From: Argyresthia goedartella | Lineage: Eukaryota > Arthropoda > Insecta > Lepidoptera > Argyresthiidae | DNA length: 64,000 bases | Reading direction: 5' to 3' | Assembly (NCBI GenBank): GCA_949825045.1 | Contig: OX463813.1 | Coordinates: 29,494,001-29,558,000 of the forward strand | Shown here: in pieces, positions 52,201-64,000 of the stretch | Numbering within the stretch: position 1 is the first letter of the stretch | Layout of the letters: each line of letters starts with the position of its first letter | Position numbers and translations under genes: made by a program | Notes under the pieces: generated by a model | Databases searched by the model: none | Seen by the model: the letters and a program-made list of their open reading frames with translations, nothing else | Told to the model about the DNA's origin: nothing

Positions 52201-53413
52201 TCGTTTATCAACGATGTGTCTTTCTTACATAAAATGTCCTAAAATCATAATAAACTCTAGTCTTTTCGAGTAAGCATGGCAATAGCGAGCATTGACTCCT
52301 GTCTACTATAATGTATGCTCATGATTAAAAAATCATGAGCATACAGTGTAGTACCTACACATAACGATTCTTACTCATTACGTTCCAGTATCAGTCTCTG
52401 AAACAGACTCCCCGGCGCCACCAGAGACAGTCCACTATCTTTCAAACGACGTTTAAAACTTAATTATTGGTATTTGTTTATGTATATGTTACATATTTAT
52501 ACAGCGTGTCATTGAATAAACGCCTAACCTTATTTTTTAATAATAAAACATATTGAGAAAGAACAAAACAAATACATATTTGCCTTATATTGTAGAAAAT
52601 ATTTGAGACTTAACTTGTTGTGTCATTTCTGACAAATTCACAACTCTGTTGTGCGCGCTTATAACGCTCCACTGCCCGCGAGTTCAATCAATTTATCTAT
52701 CACACTTTCCTGTCCTTGGACTGGCAGCAAGTACTTATCTAAAGGTAAGTTAGTTTTTTGGTTAGTTAGGTTAACATACCAGCATCATAGTAAGTAACTA
52801 TTTAGAAATAAATCAATGTAAAGATGAAGTAAAACTAGTAAAAGGAAAGCTTTGGTTCGAGTACCTACTAACTACAAAACATCGCAAAAATTCTAGGCAC
52901 TTCGACTTCCCCGCCCCCGCCCTCACTAACCCCTCACTAACCTTACAGTTCGCGCCAGCGCCAGCTTTCTTTCAAGAGAAACTTGGAAGGGCCTGTATGA
53001 AACGGGACGAGAGCACGGTACGCGCAATCGTCGTTTCAAATGACTAAATAATTTCCGGCGTATTGTAGGTATCTGAGCTGCGTGAGTTGAACGCACTCCA
53101 AATGTGGGCACTGTACCAGGCAGGTTCTCACTGTACAGTTTAGGTACGTTCGACCGGCCAACCCGACGACGGGGGGGAATTCAGTTATGTTGCCACTTGC
53201 TTGGCTGGCAGTCGCGTCGCGCGCTAGCCGCTCCTCATAAGCAACTTTTCTTTGATTTTTGCAACAACAATGACTTAAGTACTAACATTTTAGGGTGTCT
53301 AAAGGAATTGTTCACAAATTAAATTCGATTCCTTTTTAATTGAATACCTTTTTGTTTAACTTAAAGTAAACACTTTAAACCCAGTATAAAACAAATGACA
53401 ATTACATAAGTAA
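52201..53413. other. No gene seen; one perfect hairpin
   Basis: TGTATGCTCATGATT at 52312 and its inverse ending at 52345 form a 15-bp perfect hairpin with a 4-base loop, with weaker pairing outside. The rest has no supported feature. Confidence 0.45.
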
Positions 53414-53460
53414 GGAGGTCATGTTGTCATCATGTGGTCATGTGGTCATGTGGTCATCAT

Positions 53461-54045
53461 GTTTGATAGACAACTCTCCTGGACTAACCATGTCAGCGAG
53501 GTCAGTAGGCGCGTCTTTGCCACCTTTCACTAAGACGGCTTCAGAACTTTCTGCCCCATCAAACAAAAATTACTCTTGCTCAATCTCTTCTTCTCCCCTT
53601 GATCGATTATGCCGATGTTTGTTGGGCTAGCGCCAACGAAGAGCAACTGAACAGACTCGAGCGACTTTAAAATCTCGGGATTCGGTTTATCTTCGGACTG
53701 CGCAAGTTCGACCACGTCTCGCAGTAACGCAAGGAGTTAAAATGGCTGCCGATCCGTCTTCGTCGGGACACACACATCCTCACTCTTCTATTCAACATCT
53801 TAACCAACCCTCGATACCCTAGCTTTCTCCGTGAACTTTTTCAATTTCTCCTTTCGGCTCGTCCACGTAGAACTCACACGGCTTCCCTGCTCTCTATACC
53901 TCATCACAACACCGTCGCATACAAGCACTATTTTCGATTGCGGGCGATCACTCTCTGGAACTCGCTTCCCTGCACTATCAGAGATAGTCCATCTCTGCCC
54001 GTCTTTAAGAATCGTTTGAAGGAGCATTATCTTTCTCTATCCTAG
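53461..54045 (+). pseudogene. LINE RT C terminus, decayed
   Basis: The plus frame gives SWTNHVSEVSRR, LLLPLIDYADVCWASANEEQ, ELKWLPIRLRRDTHILTLLF and ITLWNSLPCTIRDSPSLPVF, the thumb/C-terminal region of a Jockey/CR1-group ORF2. Stops lie at 53668-53670 and 53725-53727 and a frameshift lies near 53570. It ends at a TAG at 54043-54045. No RT palm is present, so it is a 5'-truncated copy. Just upstream, TCATGTGG repeats three times (53432-53458). Confidence 0.8.
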
Positions 54046-54325
54046 ATTTGAGCTTTGTATATATTAGTTTATTTAGGTGTATTTATATTTTTATATAATA
54101 TTAATGTACTTGTGTATGTAGTGTATCTAGCAGTTAGTTCAATAGTTTAGTAATATATGTATGTATCTTATCAGAGCACATAGGTCTATCCTGTATATTA
54201 AATTATTCTTATCAACCTTGGGTTTGCTGGAAGAGATCTCTATTTAGAGATAAGCATGCCTTTGTAGATGTCCTTTCTGTTAATTATATCTTATGTTGTT
54301 TTATGTGCAATAAATATATACGAAA
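54046..54325 (+). repeat. LINE 3' UTR
   Basis: The 3' UTR contains GAGATCTCTATTTAGAGATA and ends GTGCAATAAATATA. The same motif recurs in scraps at 17241-17450 and 58281-58340. Confidence 0.65.
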
Positions 54326-56698
54326 TATACGAGGTCGGTACCTACCTACCTAGCTTTAGAATTTACCAATAGCCTGAATAAGTACTAATAACACCTCTCT
54401 TAGATAGAGTGGACTAAAATTTACAAACACAAATAATCGCACGTAGGTAACCCTACCGTGATCAAGCGAGACAGGAGTTTACAGGACGACCATGTGATGT
54501 CAGACTAAAAGAAGCTCTCAGGTGTAGTAATGCGGCGCAATCTAGCCTGCTTGTTGTAGTTAGCGCAGGTGCGAGCTAGATTGCGCTTTATTATCGCGCA
54601 GCGAGAGTAGCTATTTATTTAAGTGTATTCGAGGAATAATCTTTCTGTACGTAGTACTATTATGTATTATATACCTTCGGGCTGCGTTTGTGTGAAATGT
54701 AGTAGTTGTTGGAAAATTGCTAGCATTATTCTGTGAGACACTCGTAGGTACCCCGAACCGCTCAAAGTACACCGACACAGCTTGATTGACAATGTCATTA
54801 CATTGTGCATGTACTTTCACCATTTCACAATATTCCACATTTGTGTAACGAAATTGCATTGCGTGGCACGCGCCGCGCACGCGCACGCGCACCTGAACGT
54901 AGGTAGATAAGCACCATAGAGTCATATAAGTAATAAGCACTGACGGACTAAACAAAACAAACAAACAAAGAAATCCCCGCACCACTCACATCATCCCCTA
55001 GCCCTTCCCTTCCGTGATTTGCACTCACTCCCTCGATGTTTTCGACCTGACGCGCCACCACGCAGAGGCTGTCTCATTTTTCCACACGGATGAAGAAAGT
55101 AAGCGAATCTACAAAATTATTCTTTCGTTTTGCTTAGTAAAGAAAACGAAATCAGGTTTCATTTTGGTGGGCGCAACCTGTGTGAGCTTCGTATTAGCGT
55201 GAGTAAAGTCTAGGCAGGGGTCAGTTAAACTGGACGGTCGCGCCTAAGTTAACTAAGCTTTAAGGGGAAAGAGCAACAACAATAACTCTTTCTTCAAAAA
55301 TATGACCAATGTATAAAGTTAGTAAAATCGACTCTGCTCATGATTTTGATCAAACTAGTTTCTCCTTATGAGTTTATTCAATGACACGTTGTATAGAGCA
55401 TTATTTTTAGTATAATGTTGATATTGGTAAGTTGTTAGAGTTAAGCTAGCCTTTGTACATGTTCTTTTCTTTATATTTGTTTTGTATTCACTGTTTTGTG
55501 CAATATAGTATATCGAAAGTTCAAAATTACCGTCGTTTTGCACTTATCATGGTAGCGGTCGTCGTTACCGACCGTTACAATTGTTACCTACCGTTACCTG
55601 GTTACCGACCACCATTACCATGCATGATTCGGATCGCAAAAGCAGTCGGGTCAATGACCACTATCTGAATATTAACCCGTATACACTATAGCTAAAAAGA
55701 GTGCCCCAGGTACCAACCGATATGCATTACGACGCTGGGCAACGTCGAATTTTGAAGCGCTTTTTCTACTAAAGAAGATACATTCTAAATCCCGAAAAAA
55801 TGTTATGAAGACGTCTATTTTCTATAATAGGTGTATTTGAAAACATTTGTCAACGGGAACAAGATGAAAAAAAGCTTAGTCGATGATTTTAACATAAAAT
55901 TTGCTATTCTAAAAAGTTCTTGGGTCAAAAACTAGGCCATCAAATATCTTAAAAGTGTGTGTTTGAAATTAAGAAGTAATAATTGCTTTTGAAGGAATAA
56001 ATAAAATCTTTTCTTAAACAGTATACTTTTTTAGAGGGTCAATGCACTTTATCGCACGTTTATCTTTCAGTAGACCCCAACAGCCCCAAAGTTTATAAGG
56101 CGAACCGTAATTTATTCGGAAAACAAACTGAGCCACGCGAAAACACAGCATTGTTGAGTGTTAAACAATGTTTATGTGCAGAGCTCAGAGTTTTCAAAGC
56201 TTCAGATTAATTATTATGTTTTAAACAAGAAACTTCCAGCCACCCTGATTCGGAAACGAATCAAAATTAATCGCTGTTCTTTTTTTGTGCTAGTCCGGTG
56301 TCAACAAAGTTATTGAAAAACTGGTTAAACATGAGGGCTACTGTGCCTTTCTCAGTCCCTATTGGAAAAGTCGTGACGCTGTGTTGTTTATAGATTCATA
56401 TGTTTTTATGTTGTTTTCTTAAGTCTTGGAGAGACCATAAAAAGGAGCTTTAATTTTCATAGGATGTGAACACTAATACCATGGCATAAGGTTCAAAGTC
56501 GCGATGCATTAAAAAATATATGCCAGCGAAAAGGTAAGATGTTTATACAGAAGGTGTCCGGTAATTCGGTACCTTTATTGTGAGGGGTTAAAGTAGAGCC
56601 CATTTCCATTAAATTTAATCATATCGGACTTGAACTAATTTAGGATAGTAAATTGTTCAACCAAAATTTTTCATAAAGCCATTAATTACGTAAAAAAA
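54326..56698. other. No supported gene
   Basis: The hairpin GCGCAATCTAGC...GCTAGATTGCGC lies at 54537-54588. A SINE-tail-like CCCTATTGGAAAAGTCGTGA lies near 56365. The open frames have no recognisable domains. Confidence 0.4.
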
Positions 56699-57010
56699 CT
56701 ATTTATTATGCTGGCAAACGACTCTCTTTCCCTCTTCCACTCCCCACGCTCCTGGGCTCTCTCCCACCAGTTCTTGTCGTGAGTCAGCTCGTCTCTCCAG
56801 CGCTTCTTGGGGTGACAACGTCGTCGTTCTGCATTTGGGAACCAGAGAGATGTTAATTTGACCCTCGGTGTGGTTGCACACGAGTGACATGGCTAGTCCA
56901 GCACACTTCAGTCCGGTGGCTTTTACAGCTATATCTTTTATTTTTAGTTTAGGAGCGTAACTCGGTATTCCCCAGAGCACTGAGCTCCATATTTCGCTGG
57001 CAAGCCTCAA

Positions 57011-58760
57011 GTATTTTTTGGGTAATTCTTTGAGTGTCGTTGATTAGTTCATGCATCAATTATTCTGTGCTATTCCACAGAATAATTGGTACATTAGTTG
57101 ATTGGCTCACCACATAAAAAATCATATTATTTTTTACGTTTAACTTCAATTATTCTGTCGAATAGCACATACTAATTTATGTTTAACTTAAAATACTATG
57201 AATTTTTATGCATCTTCTAAGTTTCCGTTTTATGACAGAGATTTTGACAAAAAAATGTACAGAAGTGAGCATACAGATTGTTTAAAACTTATTTTTACTG
57301 TTACTGTTGCAATATTTTGAAAGTATAGGTGGAGAGTATACCTCATGCCAAGTTTTTTGTCCCCTGAGTGCCGCCTGGAGGGGGTAGCGGTGCAAGGGAA
57401 CAAGAGAGAATATGCATGGGCAAGAGAGAGATGGTGGCCTCTATCAGTGGTCAAGAAACCTTTTTAAACATATACCCTAGAAGGAATAATTGGGGACCAC
57501 TTTTGTATAAAGAATTCAAAATGGAAATACTTTGTTCTCCCAGTCGCTGCAAAGTTTTCACTGTACAATATCATATTACATTATCAAAGACCTTTCTCCC
57601 GGTTAGCCTCATTAGTTGCTACAAGGGTGGTTCTGAATCTAAATAAAGGTGATTCTAATTATTACTTAGAACTTACGAAAATGAATACTCTGCTTTTTTC
57701 ACACTTTGAATTTCTCAGATCGATCTGACAAAATCTGCTAAAAGGGCACTGATCAATTCAACAAGGCCGAGTGATCCTAACTCAAGTTCGACAAGTTTGA
57801 AGTAGCAAAGATCAGAACATCGGGGTGCTTGCACCAAGCCGCTTTTGCAGAACGCTGCAATTTTGCTCGCGTAATGATTTATGTTAGGTTTTAGGCTTAT
57901 TGCACCTGTATAGGGTTTCTGTACTGTAAACTTGTGGGAAATGTTAGGGAATTATATCGTGGCTTAGCTCTGTATTCTCATTATTTTGTTACTAAGAATA
58001 TGGATTACTTTGGACCTATAAGAAAATATGAATTTAGCTCGTGCAGCATACTGAAAGTAATGATACAGTTTAATCGGGACCTAAAAATAAAACGAAGATT
58101 GGGTCTTGGCACCACAGAATCTTGAATCATAGAGAGAATAGCTTGGCTCATACCGCTGAAAAACAGAAAATAATTTAGGTCTTGCATTATAGAGTGAGAA
58201 ACTACTGGCACAAAATAACAATGCTAAAAAAAATAGATGATTGGTCTTACGAAAAAAAAACAATTGCGTTCCGTTACACGACTCCTCATTCGGTTTGCTG
58301 GGAGAGATCCCTTATTAGAGATAAGCCCTTCACGCCTTCAGAATTCCACAGGAAAGCAGGACAAAAAAAGCTGCTGAAAAAAAATACGTACTTATTTTCG
58401 GATTGAAAACTATAATATCAATATTTTTTACGTTCGGACTGACATCTGCGTTATCGACTGACAGGAAAACTATTGACAATTGACAGTTTTACAGGACAGC
58501 CAACATAACGGTGAATGGAAAATGAGCAAACTACGCCATGTAGAGGACAAATGAAGGACATTATATTTTTTCTATTGAATCCGTAATTTTTTTTTGATGG
58601 GAATAACTTTAGTTAAGGACACAATTATCTCGAAATGGTTTTCTCATTTTGGTAAACTTGTTTTTTTACATGACCCATTGCGAGTCTGACTAACAGTCGA
58701 AATGTTCCATACTATCGTACAAGAACATACATACATACATATGCTCACGCCTATTTCTCG
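57011..58760. other. No supported gene; hairpin and LINE 3' scrap
   Basis: CAATTATTCTGTG and its inverse form a 13-bp perfect hairpin at 57057-57088. GAGAGATCCCTTATTAGAGA at 58300 matches the LINE 3' UTR at 54220. The remainder is unassigned. Confidence 0.4.
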
Positions 58761-58766
58761 TCGTAG

Positions 58767-58816
58767 CGTAGCAGGTGGAGGTCTTTGGTCTCTACCAAAG
58801 ACCTCCACCTGCTACG
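58767..58816. repeat. Perfect 23-bp inverted repeat
   Basis: CGTAGCAGGTGGAGGTCTTT and three more bases are followed by CTCT and then the exact inverse. Confidence 0.97.
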
Positions 58817-58960
58817 ATCCTGGCATTCATGGAAGCTCGCTGGTTCTTGTGAAGGCGCAAAAACTTCGTATTTGCCCCTTCACTAACAAATCGCCGATTT
58901 GGTCTTTATAGTACCTTCTTGGGCGTCCCCGTCCTACGGCTCCTTTAACACCCGCTGTAT
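58817..58960 (-). pseudogene. Possible LINE ORF2 C-terminal scrap
   Basis: The minus strand reads [19 protein letters not shown], similar to the GRP(R/P)RxxKDxI segment near the end of some LINE polyproteins. Short, so low confidence. It ends at the perfect inverted repeat. Confidence 0.35.
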
Positions 58961-58999
58961 TCGTTTTCATTAAATCGTACAAGAAAAACCCAAAAAACA

Positions 59000-59165
59000 T
59001 CTCTTGGGTGGGAGGGCCTATTACTAAGCCTCCGCTGTCCGTCCGTCCGCCTGTCTGTCCGTGAGCAGGATATATGTCAAGAACCATAATAGGTAGACAA
59101 TTGAAATTTTCACAGAATATGTATTTCATTTACCGCTGCGGCAACAATAATAAACTACACCATAT
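59000..59165 (-). repeat. Interspersed repeat R2, minus strand
   Basis: The inverse carries the GCCGCAGCGGTAAATGAAAT region, a GGACGGACGGACAG run and GGCTTAGTAATAGG, matching the repeats at 31649, 32640 and 33142 in degraded form. Confidence 0.65.
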
Positions 59166-59240
59166 TTAAAAAAAAATTAAGGGGGCCCCATACAAGATAC
59201 GTGATGATATTATAAGAGAAAATTTCGCGACAGATTTTAA

Positions 59241-59345
59241 TATCGTCGGTGGCACAATTGGTTTGACCGCGAATCGAACGGGTTCCCAACGAGTCCTTAA
59301 TATTTCTTGTACGATATTGCCCCTTCGTGTGCGAGTTCGACCCTC
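59241..59345 (+). repeat. tRNA-like SINE remnant
   Basis: An A-box-like GTGGCACAATTGGTTTGACC and a B-box-like GCGAGTTCGACCCTC about 70 bp later, with an apparent insertion between. Confidence 0.45.
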
Positions 59346-60454
59346 ACATTACCTATTTCAGATGTCAGACGTAGTAACGGTTTTTCTGCACTTACTAACC
59401 CTGAAATAGTACATTACTTCAGAGGGAAGAAAGTGACAGTTCCATACCGAGATTATGGCATTTGAGGTATGGAACTGTACTTTATCCTGAGGTATGTATA
59501 GTGCTTTTTATTACACCTACGAGGAAAATTATAGACATAAATGCATAGATAAATGCTAAATCAATCGAAGTTTTTGCGAAAATGCGCGGGCTTTTCCTTT
59601 TTTTATTCGCCCGTTTCTGGAGTAGGCTAAGATCATAAGGTCATGCAGCCACTTCTTCCGTGATTCCGCGCGTTTTATATACAAAAATAATTTCGTTTTT
59701 AATTTTCTGTATGCACCAAGGAGGTTGGTAACTGGTAAAAAAAAACTGTATGTGGCCAGTAACAATTTACTTGAAATTTAATTAGTAGACAGTTAAAGTC
59801 TCTTTGCAGTATGACTGCTGACAAATAAAAAAAAAACCGGGTATTTAATGGAATTTCATACATACTTCCCACCCTTGGGTCGGAAGGATTTTCATACAAA
59901 CTTCCATACCTTGGGATGAAAGGATTTGAAGGGCGGGATAAAGGCGTTTCTTCCCTCTAATTGGTATAATTAGTATGTATTTTCAGAGCAGGTGTGATAA
60001 AAAGGATATTCTTATCCACAATGACTATTTATGTTCCGGCTCTGGCTACACTAACAACGTTAAAAGCTCATCACCCGTTAATCTACGGACCGCCATTACC
60101 GCACAATAATATGCAGGCTGCCAACTGATTCTGCGAGCAATAACACCGCGGACTTGCTGTACAGCGCGACTAGGGTTATTGTGCTGATGGGACATCGATG
60201 TCTGGCCGACGTAAATATACAGGCCGCGCCACGTTTATTTTTTTCTGAGTTGGCTGTAACCTCTTAAGGGTAAGGTGGGGAGAGAGAAAGGGAGGTGCCA
60301 GTACGCTCAGAGGCGAAGCAATTTGTCACGAATACGGTATGTGACAAGGTAGTACAATACATCTAGAAACGTTTCACAAGGTGATCCTATTTCAACAAAA
60401 TTATTTAACAATATAGATAGGCATAATAACACCCTCGCGCTCTCGTAGACACCT
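59346..60454. other. No gene seen
   Basis: Unassigned. A 25-bp near-repeat (TTTCATACAxACTTCC) occurs twice near 59855-59905. Confidence 0.4.
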
Positions 60455-60825
60455 TATACTATTGAATGTCCCCCAATGTACTACCAACTACAGGCAAAAT
60501 TCCTTTTTTATCAGATCCAAAAATACTTGCCTCAGTTTGACCTTTTCAACTCATCGGTATACAGAGCCCGCAATTCTTAATCTAAGGCTTAGTTTGAGGG
60601 CGTCTCTTAGCTATCTTGGAAAACCATTTATTGTAGTTTTTGTTTAAGTTAAATATAATATTGTAAAAATAATAAGTGTTTTGTAAACAGGTGTAAATTT
60701 AGATGTAATTTGTGAAAACTTTTAAATCGTTTGTACCGTGATAGTAAGTTAGGCATTCTATTTTTCTAACTTACTATTTCGGTAGCTAAAACTGTATGTT
60801 TTCCGAAATTAAATAAATAAATAAA
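60455..60825 (+). repeat. Probable LINE 3' end with (AAAT)n tail
   Basis: The T-rich 3' UTR-like stretch holds the hairpin TAGTAAGTTAG...CTAACTTACTA (60742-60775) and ends AAATAAATAAATAAAT. No RT motif is readable. Confidence 0.4.
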
Positions 60826-61250
60826 TATCGGATTAGTATATTTTCAGCAGTTGTATTTTATAAACTCAATTTTGTATTATAAAGACAGCATTTGACTATG
60901 ACGTTACATGCTAGTATCTCTCTGAACACGTTAACTAAATTTCGTTTTTGGCAGTTCCTAAAAAGTATATACGTTTTGTACCTAATTTAGACATGTAAAA
61001 TACTCGATTGTTAATAAAGACACGATCAGTGGAATAAGTGTAGTTGTCGGAGCGGGAGTTCGGATCACGGAGCTGTGTTCATCATCGTCATTTTTTATAT
61101 TCATTCGCCTCATGTCTGATTCCAAAATCTAAATCTAGATACGAAAATTATGCATCGAGTATATAAGCTTATCGAGCTGCTGTATCAGCCAACACTAAAC
61201 GGAAACAATTCAATAACATAATAATAACATTTACCTATAATATGTACACC
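60826..61250. other. No gene seen
   Basis: AT-rich, unassigned. Confidence 0.4.
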
Positions 61251-61605
61251 TTAACCTCCTGCCGCCCAATGTACCAGGGAATTAATGCCGTGATTTTAGT
61301 AAGACCCAATGTGCCCTCTAGGGAACAAAAGACATCACTCAGTATTAATGCCCATGTATCCCCTGGGACACGGAAAAATACATTTTTAGGTGTATTTTGT
61401 TATTGGTCTTGAGCGTTTATGAATAAACTGCTTTAGTACCTAATCGGGAACATTGGGCACAGATAATATAAACTTTTTTTTTTATAGACTATCGACAAAA
61501 ACCTTTTCCGAGATATTCGCAGACAAACATTCAAACATACGGGTCAAACCGGGACACTCCTTTTTTTGAATTCGGTTAAAAAGACCTTGAGCAGCAGGAG
61601 GATAA
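61251..61605. mobile_element. piggyBac-like MITE
   Basis: The left end TTAACCTCCTGCCGCC and the right end GAGCAGCAGGAGGATAAT pair as inverted repeats starting CCTCCTG, next to TTAA on the left and a mutated ATAA on the right. The TTAA site and CCT ends fit piggyBac-type elements. No transposase. Confidence 0.6.
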
Positions 61606-63004
61606 TATGACATAATTCAATAACATACAGGGTGTTTGAAACATCGATGCAATAACCTCAAATACGGTCAAATGACCATCTTTAAAGCGCTATTCCTGTT
61701 TACCTTTGGACCGCCAAATATCAATAAAAAATTTGTCACTCTCACGCCAAACATGTTTGATATGCTATGCAAAATACAACGTAATTCATAACAGATAACA
61801 TCTCTTTTAATAGTTATAATAAATTGTGTCGGGTATAGCCGACGTGGCGCCAGTAGCACGGTTTTCAGTTCTGTCCGACAGAGCCGGCTGGAGCGCTGAA
61901 AAACTATTTTCTTTATTTGGTGTGTTTAAAAACATCATATGTGAATGGGAACTATATGACAAAAAAAACTAAATAGCTGTTTTTCACCTAAAACTTGCAA
62001 AAAACTTGGTATTTCTTGAGAACTTAAATAATTGATTTGGTTCTTGCATCAAAAAATGTGTTTTCAAAATATGTTAAAACTGTGTTTTTGAAAATAAGAA
62101 ATAAAAAGTGGTTTTGAAGACCACAGCAACTGACCTAACAACCATGTTGCGTGTTATCTCTTATGAACTTTATTTTAATATGGTTGTTTTCAAAATTTCA
62201 ACCACCACGAATCGAGTTTCTAATTTTACCGATACGCGAGCCTCCAATTTCGTATTCGAACGCAAATGTACCGACACGAGAGAGCGAGACAGTTGCGTAG
62301 TTGCCTACGTACATACATGCGTGCGCACTCGCGTCGTCGGTGACACGTCTCTGCTTGCGGTCGGATACGAACCTGCACCTTTATGCTAATGCCATTGTAA
62401 CAGGTCCCATTTGACACTTCATCAACTTTAAACAAAATAACTTTTGGACATTATGATATATGGCATTTTTTGTTCATTTGATGGTCCTCTATTGATGTAT
62501 TTCCACAGTGCGCCACCAAATTGAAGAAAAAATATTATTGGATATTATCTCTCTCAATGCAGTTCGGAGACTTAATTTCAATAATTTATGAGATACCGTT
62601 GTAAATATGATGTTAAAAGGAATAAAAATAGCCAAGCATGTTTTACAAAGGTTTTCACGCATAAACAAATCTGGTTTAAATTAAATGCAGTCAAAAGACC
62701 TTGCCGAGGGAATTTCCCAGCAATTCAAAGGTCTGTAAAAACCAATTCTCAAGCCACAGATACCTTATACAAAATTTGTTAGATTATTTAAACAGTATTT
62801 AATCATAAATGATTGAAAAATAAATAAATTAATGGTCATAACCACAATTATTACCAAGTAAGTGTAAAATTCTGTTTTTTTTCGTTAACAATAATAAAAC
62901 CTCGATACAAATCAAACCGTAATACCTCGGCCAACACTAGTTTGGCGTAAATGGTTCTAAATGGTCTGAACTATCTTCGTTTTAAGGATTTTCATCGATC
63001 TACC
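61606..63004. other. No supported gene
   Basis: ACAGGGTGTTTGAAACATCG at 61628 resembles the start of an interspersed repeat. Otherwise unassigned. Confidence 0.4.
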
Positions 63005-63275
63005 AAATAGTCAATAGTCAATAGTCAATAGTCAAAGTACTTTATTACTGTAGATATTTACATATACTTAGCAAACGTCATTTTTTGCCTCTTCTCTACA
63101 TTGGACCACTGTGGGAGAAGAAGGGCGTAGAAACTCCCACAGATTTATTTTTAGATCTCTTTTAAAAATAGGTTGTGCTTAACTAATACAAATATGAAAA
63201 ATTTAATTGTTATGATTAATAAGCAGGAATAAATAATTACAAAATTATTAACAGCAAGGTCTGTGTTGAGCCAGA
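63005..63275 (-). repeat. LINE 3' UTR with (TATTGAC)n tail
   Basis: On the minus strand the 3' UTR ends in about four TATTGAC units (63005-63034). Its CCACAGTGGTCCAATGTAGA segment is shared with 16259-16300. Confidence 0.85.
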
Positions 63276-63890
63276 TTAACCCCATACAGTCCTGTCATTT
63301 AAGTAATCTTGAACATTGTAATATCCCTTTTTCGACAAAGTCGCTTTAACATGCTTTTTAAATTGCTCAAATGGCAATTTCAAAATCTCCAGAGGTATCT
63401 TATTGTAGTAGAGAATGCACTGACCCTTGAAAGAATTGCTAACCTTCGCGAGTCTAAAACGGGGCGCACATAGTCTGTGATTATTTCTTAGGTTAACATT
63501 ACAGCTGTCGCTAAGTTTGGAAAATGTTGTAAGGTTCTTGCGTACATACATTATATTTTCGAAAATAAATTGACTAGCTACTGTTAGTATGTCAATTTCT
63601 TTAAAAAGCTCTCTTAAGGAGTCTGTTCGTTTTAAATTATAAATTGCTCGAATAGCTCTTTTCTGTAAAATAAAAATAGTTTGAATATCCGCTGCTTTCC
63701 CCCACAACAAGATACCATAGGACATCACACTATGAAAGTAACTAAAATATACTAGCCTAGATGTAGCCACATCCGTGCTTTGTCTGATGTTCCTAACAGC
63801 GTAAGCCGCAGAACTTAATTTACCAGCCAATTTATCTATGTGGGGTCCCCACTGCAATTTACTGTCAAACACCCCTATAATAACTAAATA
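63276..63890 (-). CDS. CR1-like LINE ORF2 C-terminal fragment
   Basis: About 200 codons are open, from FDSKLQWGPHIDKLAGKLSS through SYFHSVMSYGILLWGKAADI and FILQKRAIRAIYNL to a C-terminal domain ending DYLNDRTVWG. This is the thumb/C-terminal region downstream of RT. The first codons of the frame (MNCIYLVII) are probably flanking sequence, since homology begins around 63875. 5'-truncated copy with a full 3' end. Confidence 0.85.
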   Translation of the reverse strand, partial: YLVIIGVFDSKLQWGPHIDKLAGKLSSAAYAVRNIRQSTDVATSRLVYFSYFHSVMSYGILLWGKAADIQTIFILQKRAIRAIYNLKRTDSLRELFKEIDILTVASQFIFENIMYVRKNLTTFSKLSDSCNVNLRNNHRLCAPRFRLAKVSNSFKGQCILYYNKIPLEILKLPFEQFKKHVKATLSKKGYYNVQDYLNDRTVWG

Positions 63891-64000
63891 AATACAATTC
63901 AATTAAGCTCGCATTATTTTTCGATTCGTCAACTCCGTCGTTTGTTACTGAATATTGTACTGTTAGTTTGAAGCATAAATAAACTACCTGCAAGAAGTCC

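Noticed and set aside
54611..54985. 124-codon minus-strand ORF
   Set aside because: No domain, low-complexity Val/Arg stretch from a GCGCACGCGCAC run; chance frame.
56699..57010. 103-codon minus-strand ORF with Cys and Arg clusters
   Set aside because: No recognisable domain, no convincing start context and no related frame nearby; treated as chance.

Overview
The window reads as repeat-rich nuclear DNA of an insect, most likely a moth or butterfly. Support comes from several tRNA-derived SINEs whose bodies look lepidopteran, CR1/Jockey-like LINEs that end in short tandem repeats instead of poly(A), BEL/Pao and Ty3 retroelements, a Helitron helicase scrap, and one large Polinton/Maverick. 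The organism call is inference from repeat style. Apart from one possible THAP-type first exon (about 21.9 kb) I see no convincing host gene. The window is a stack of mobile elements, many nested in one another.

Layout. 1-3.03 kb: decayed BEL/Pao pol (RT, RNase H, integrase). 3.6-4.9 kb: LINE ORF1 of the FP25K-like type plus the first codons of its ORF2, cut by a second, opposite-strand LINE (4.9-9.4 kb) with an esterase-like ORF1 and a three-times frameshifted ORF2. 10.0-10.95 kb: another RT piece, interrupted by a Ty3-type LTR element (10.96-15.77 kb) with several stops, a mutated RT box (YVDN) and no visible 3' LTR. 16-27.7 kb: SINEs, MITEs, satellite-like repeats and LINE scraps. 27.8-31.2 kb: Helitron helicase end fused to LINE scraps, then a long open LINE ORF2. 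31.4-36.4 kb: interspersed repeats and a decayed RT.

The highlight is 36,490-51,815: a 15.3-kb Polinton that looks structurally complete. It has about 210-bp terminal inverted repeats starting AG and ending CT, and a perfect 6-bp target duplication (TATGAC). It sits in a repeat whose uninterrupted copy is present at 26.43-26.93 kb in the same window. On the minus strand it carries uninterrupted genes for protein-primed PolB, packaging ATPase, a conserved unknown, a fibre-like coiled coil, integrase with chromodomain, a glycine-rich pVI/pX-like protein, adenain-like protease, minor capsid (penton-like), a 53-residue basic protein, double-jelly-roll major capsid and a terminal conserved protein. 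Several genes overlap by 4 bases or nearly so. Two further candidate genes look spliced and carry basic nuclear-localisation-like tracts: one on the plus strand at 43.8-44.2 kb and one on the minus strand at 48.5-49.7 kb whose start codon is split by an intron. Their function is unknown.

Right of the Polinton (52-64 kb) are more LINE 3' pieces, hairpins, a piggyBac-like MITE and, at the edge, the C-terminal part of a CR1-like LINE on the minus strand.
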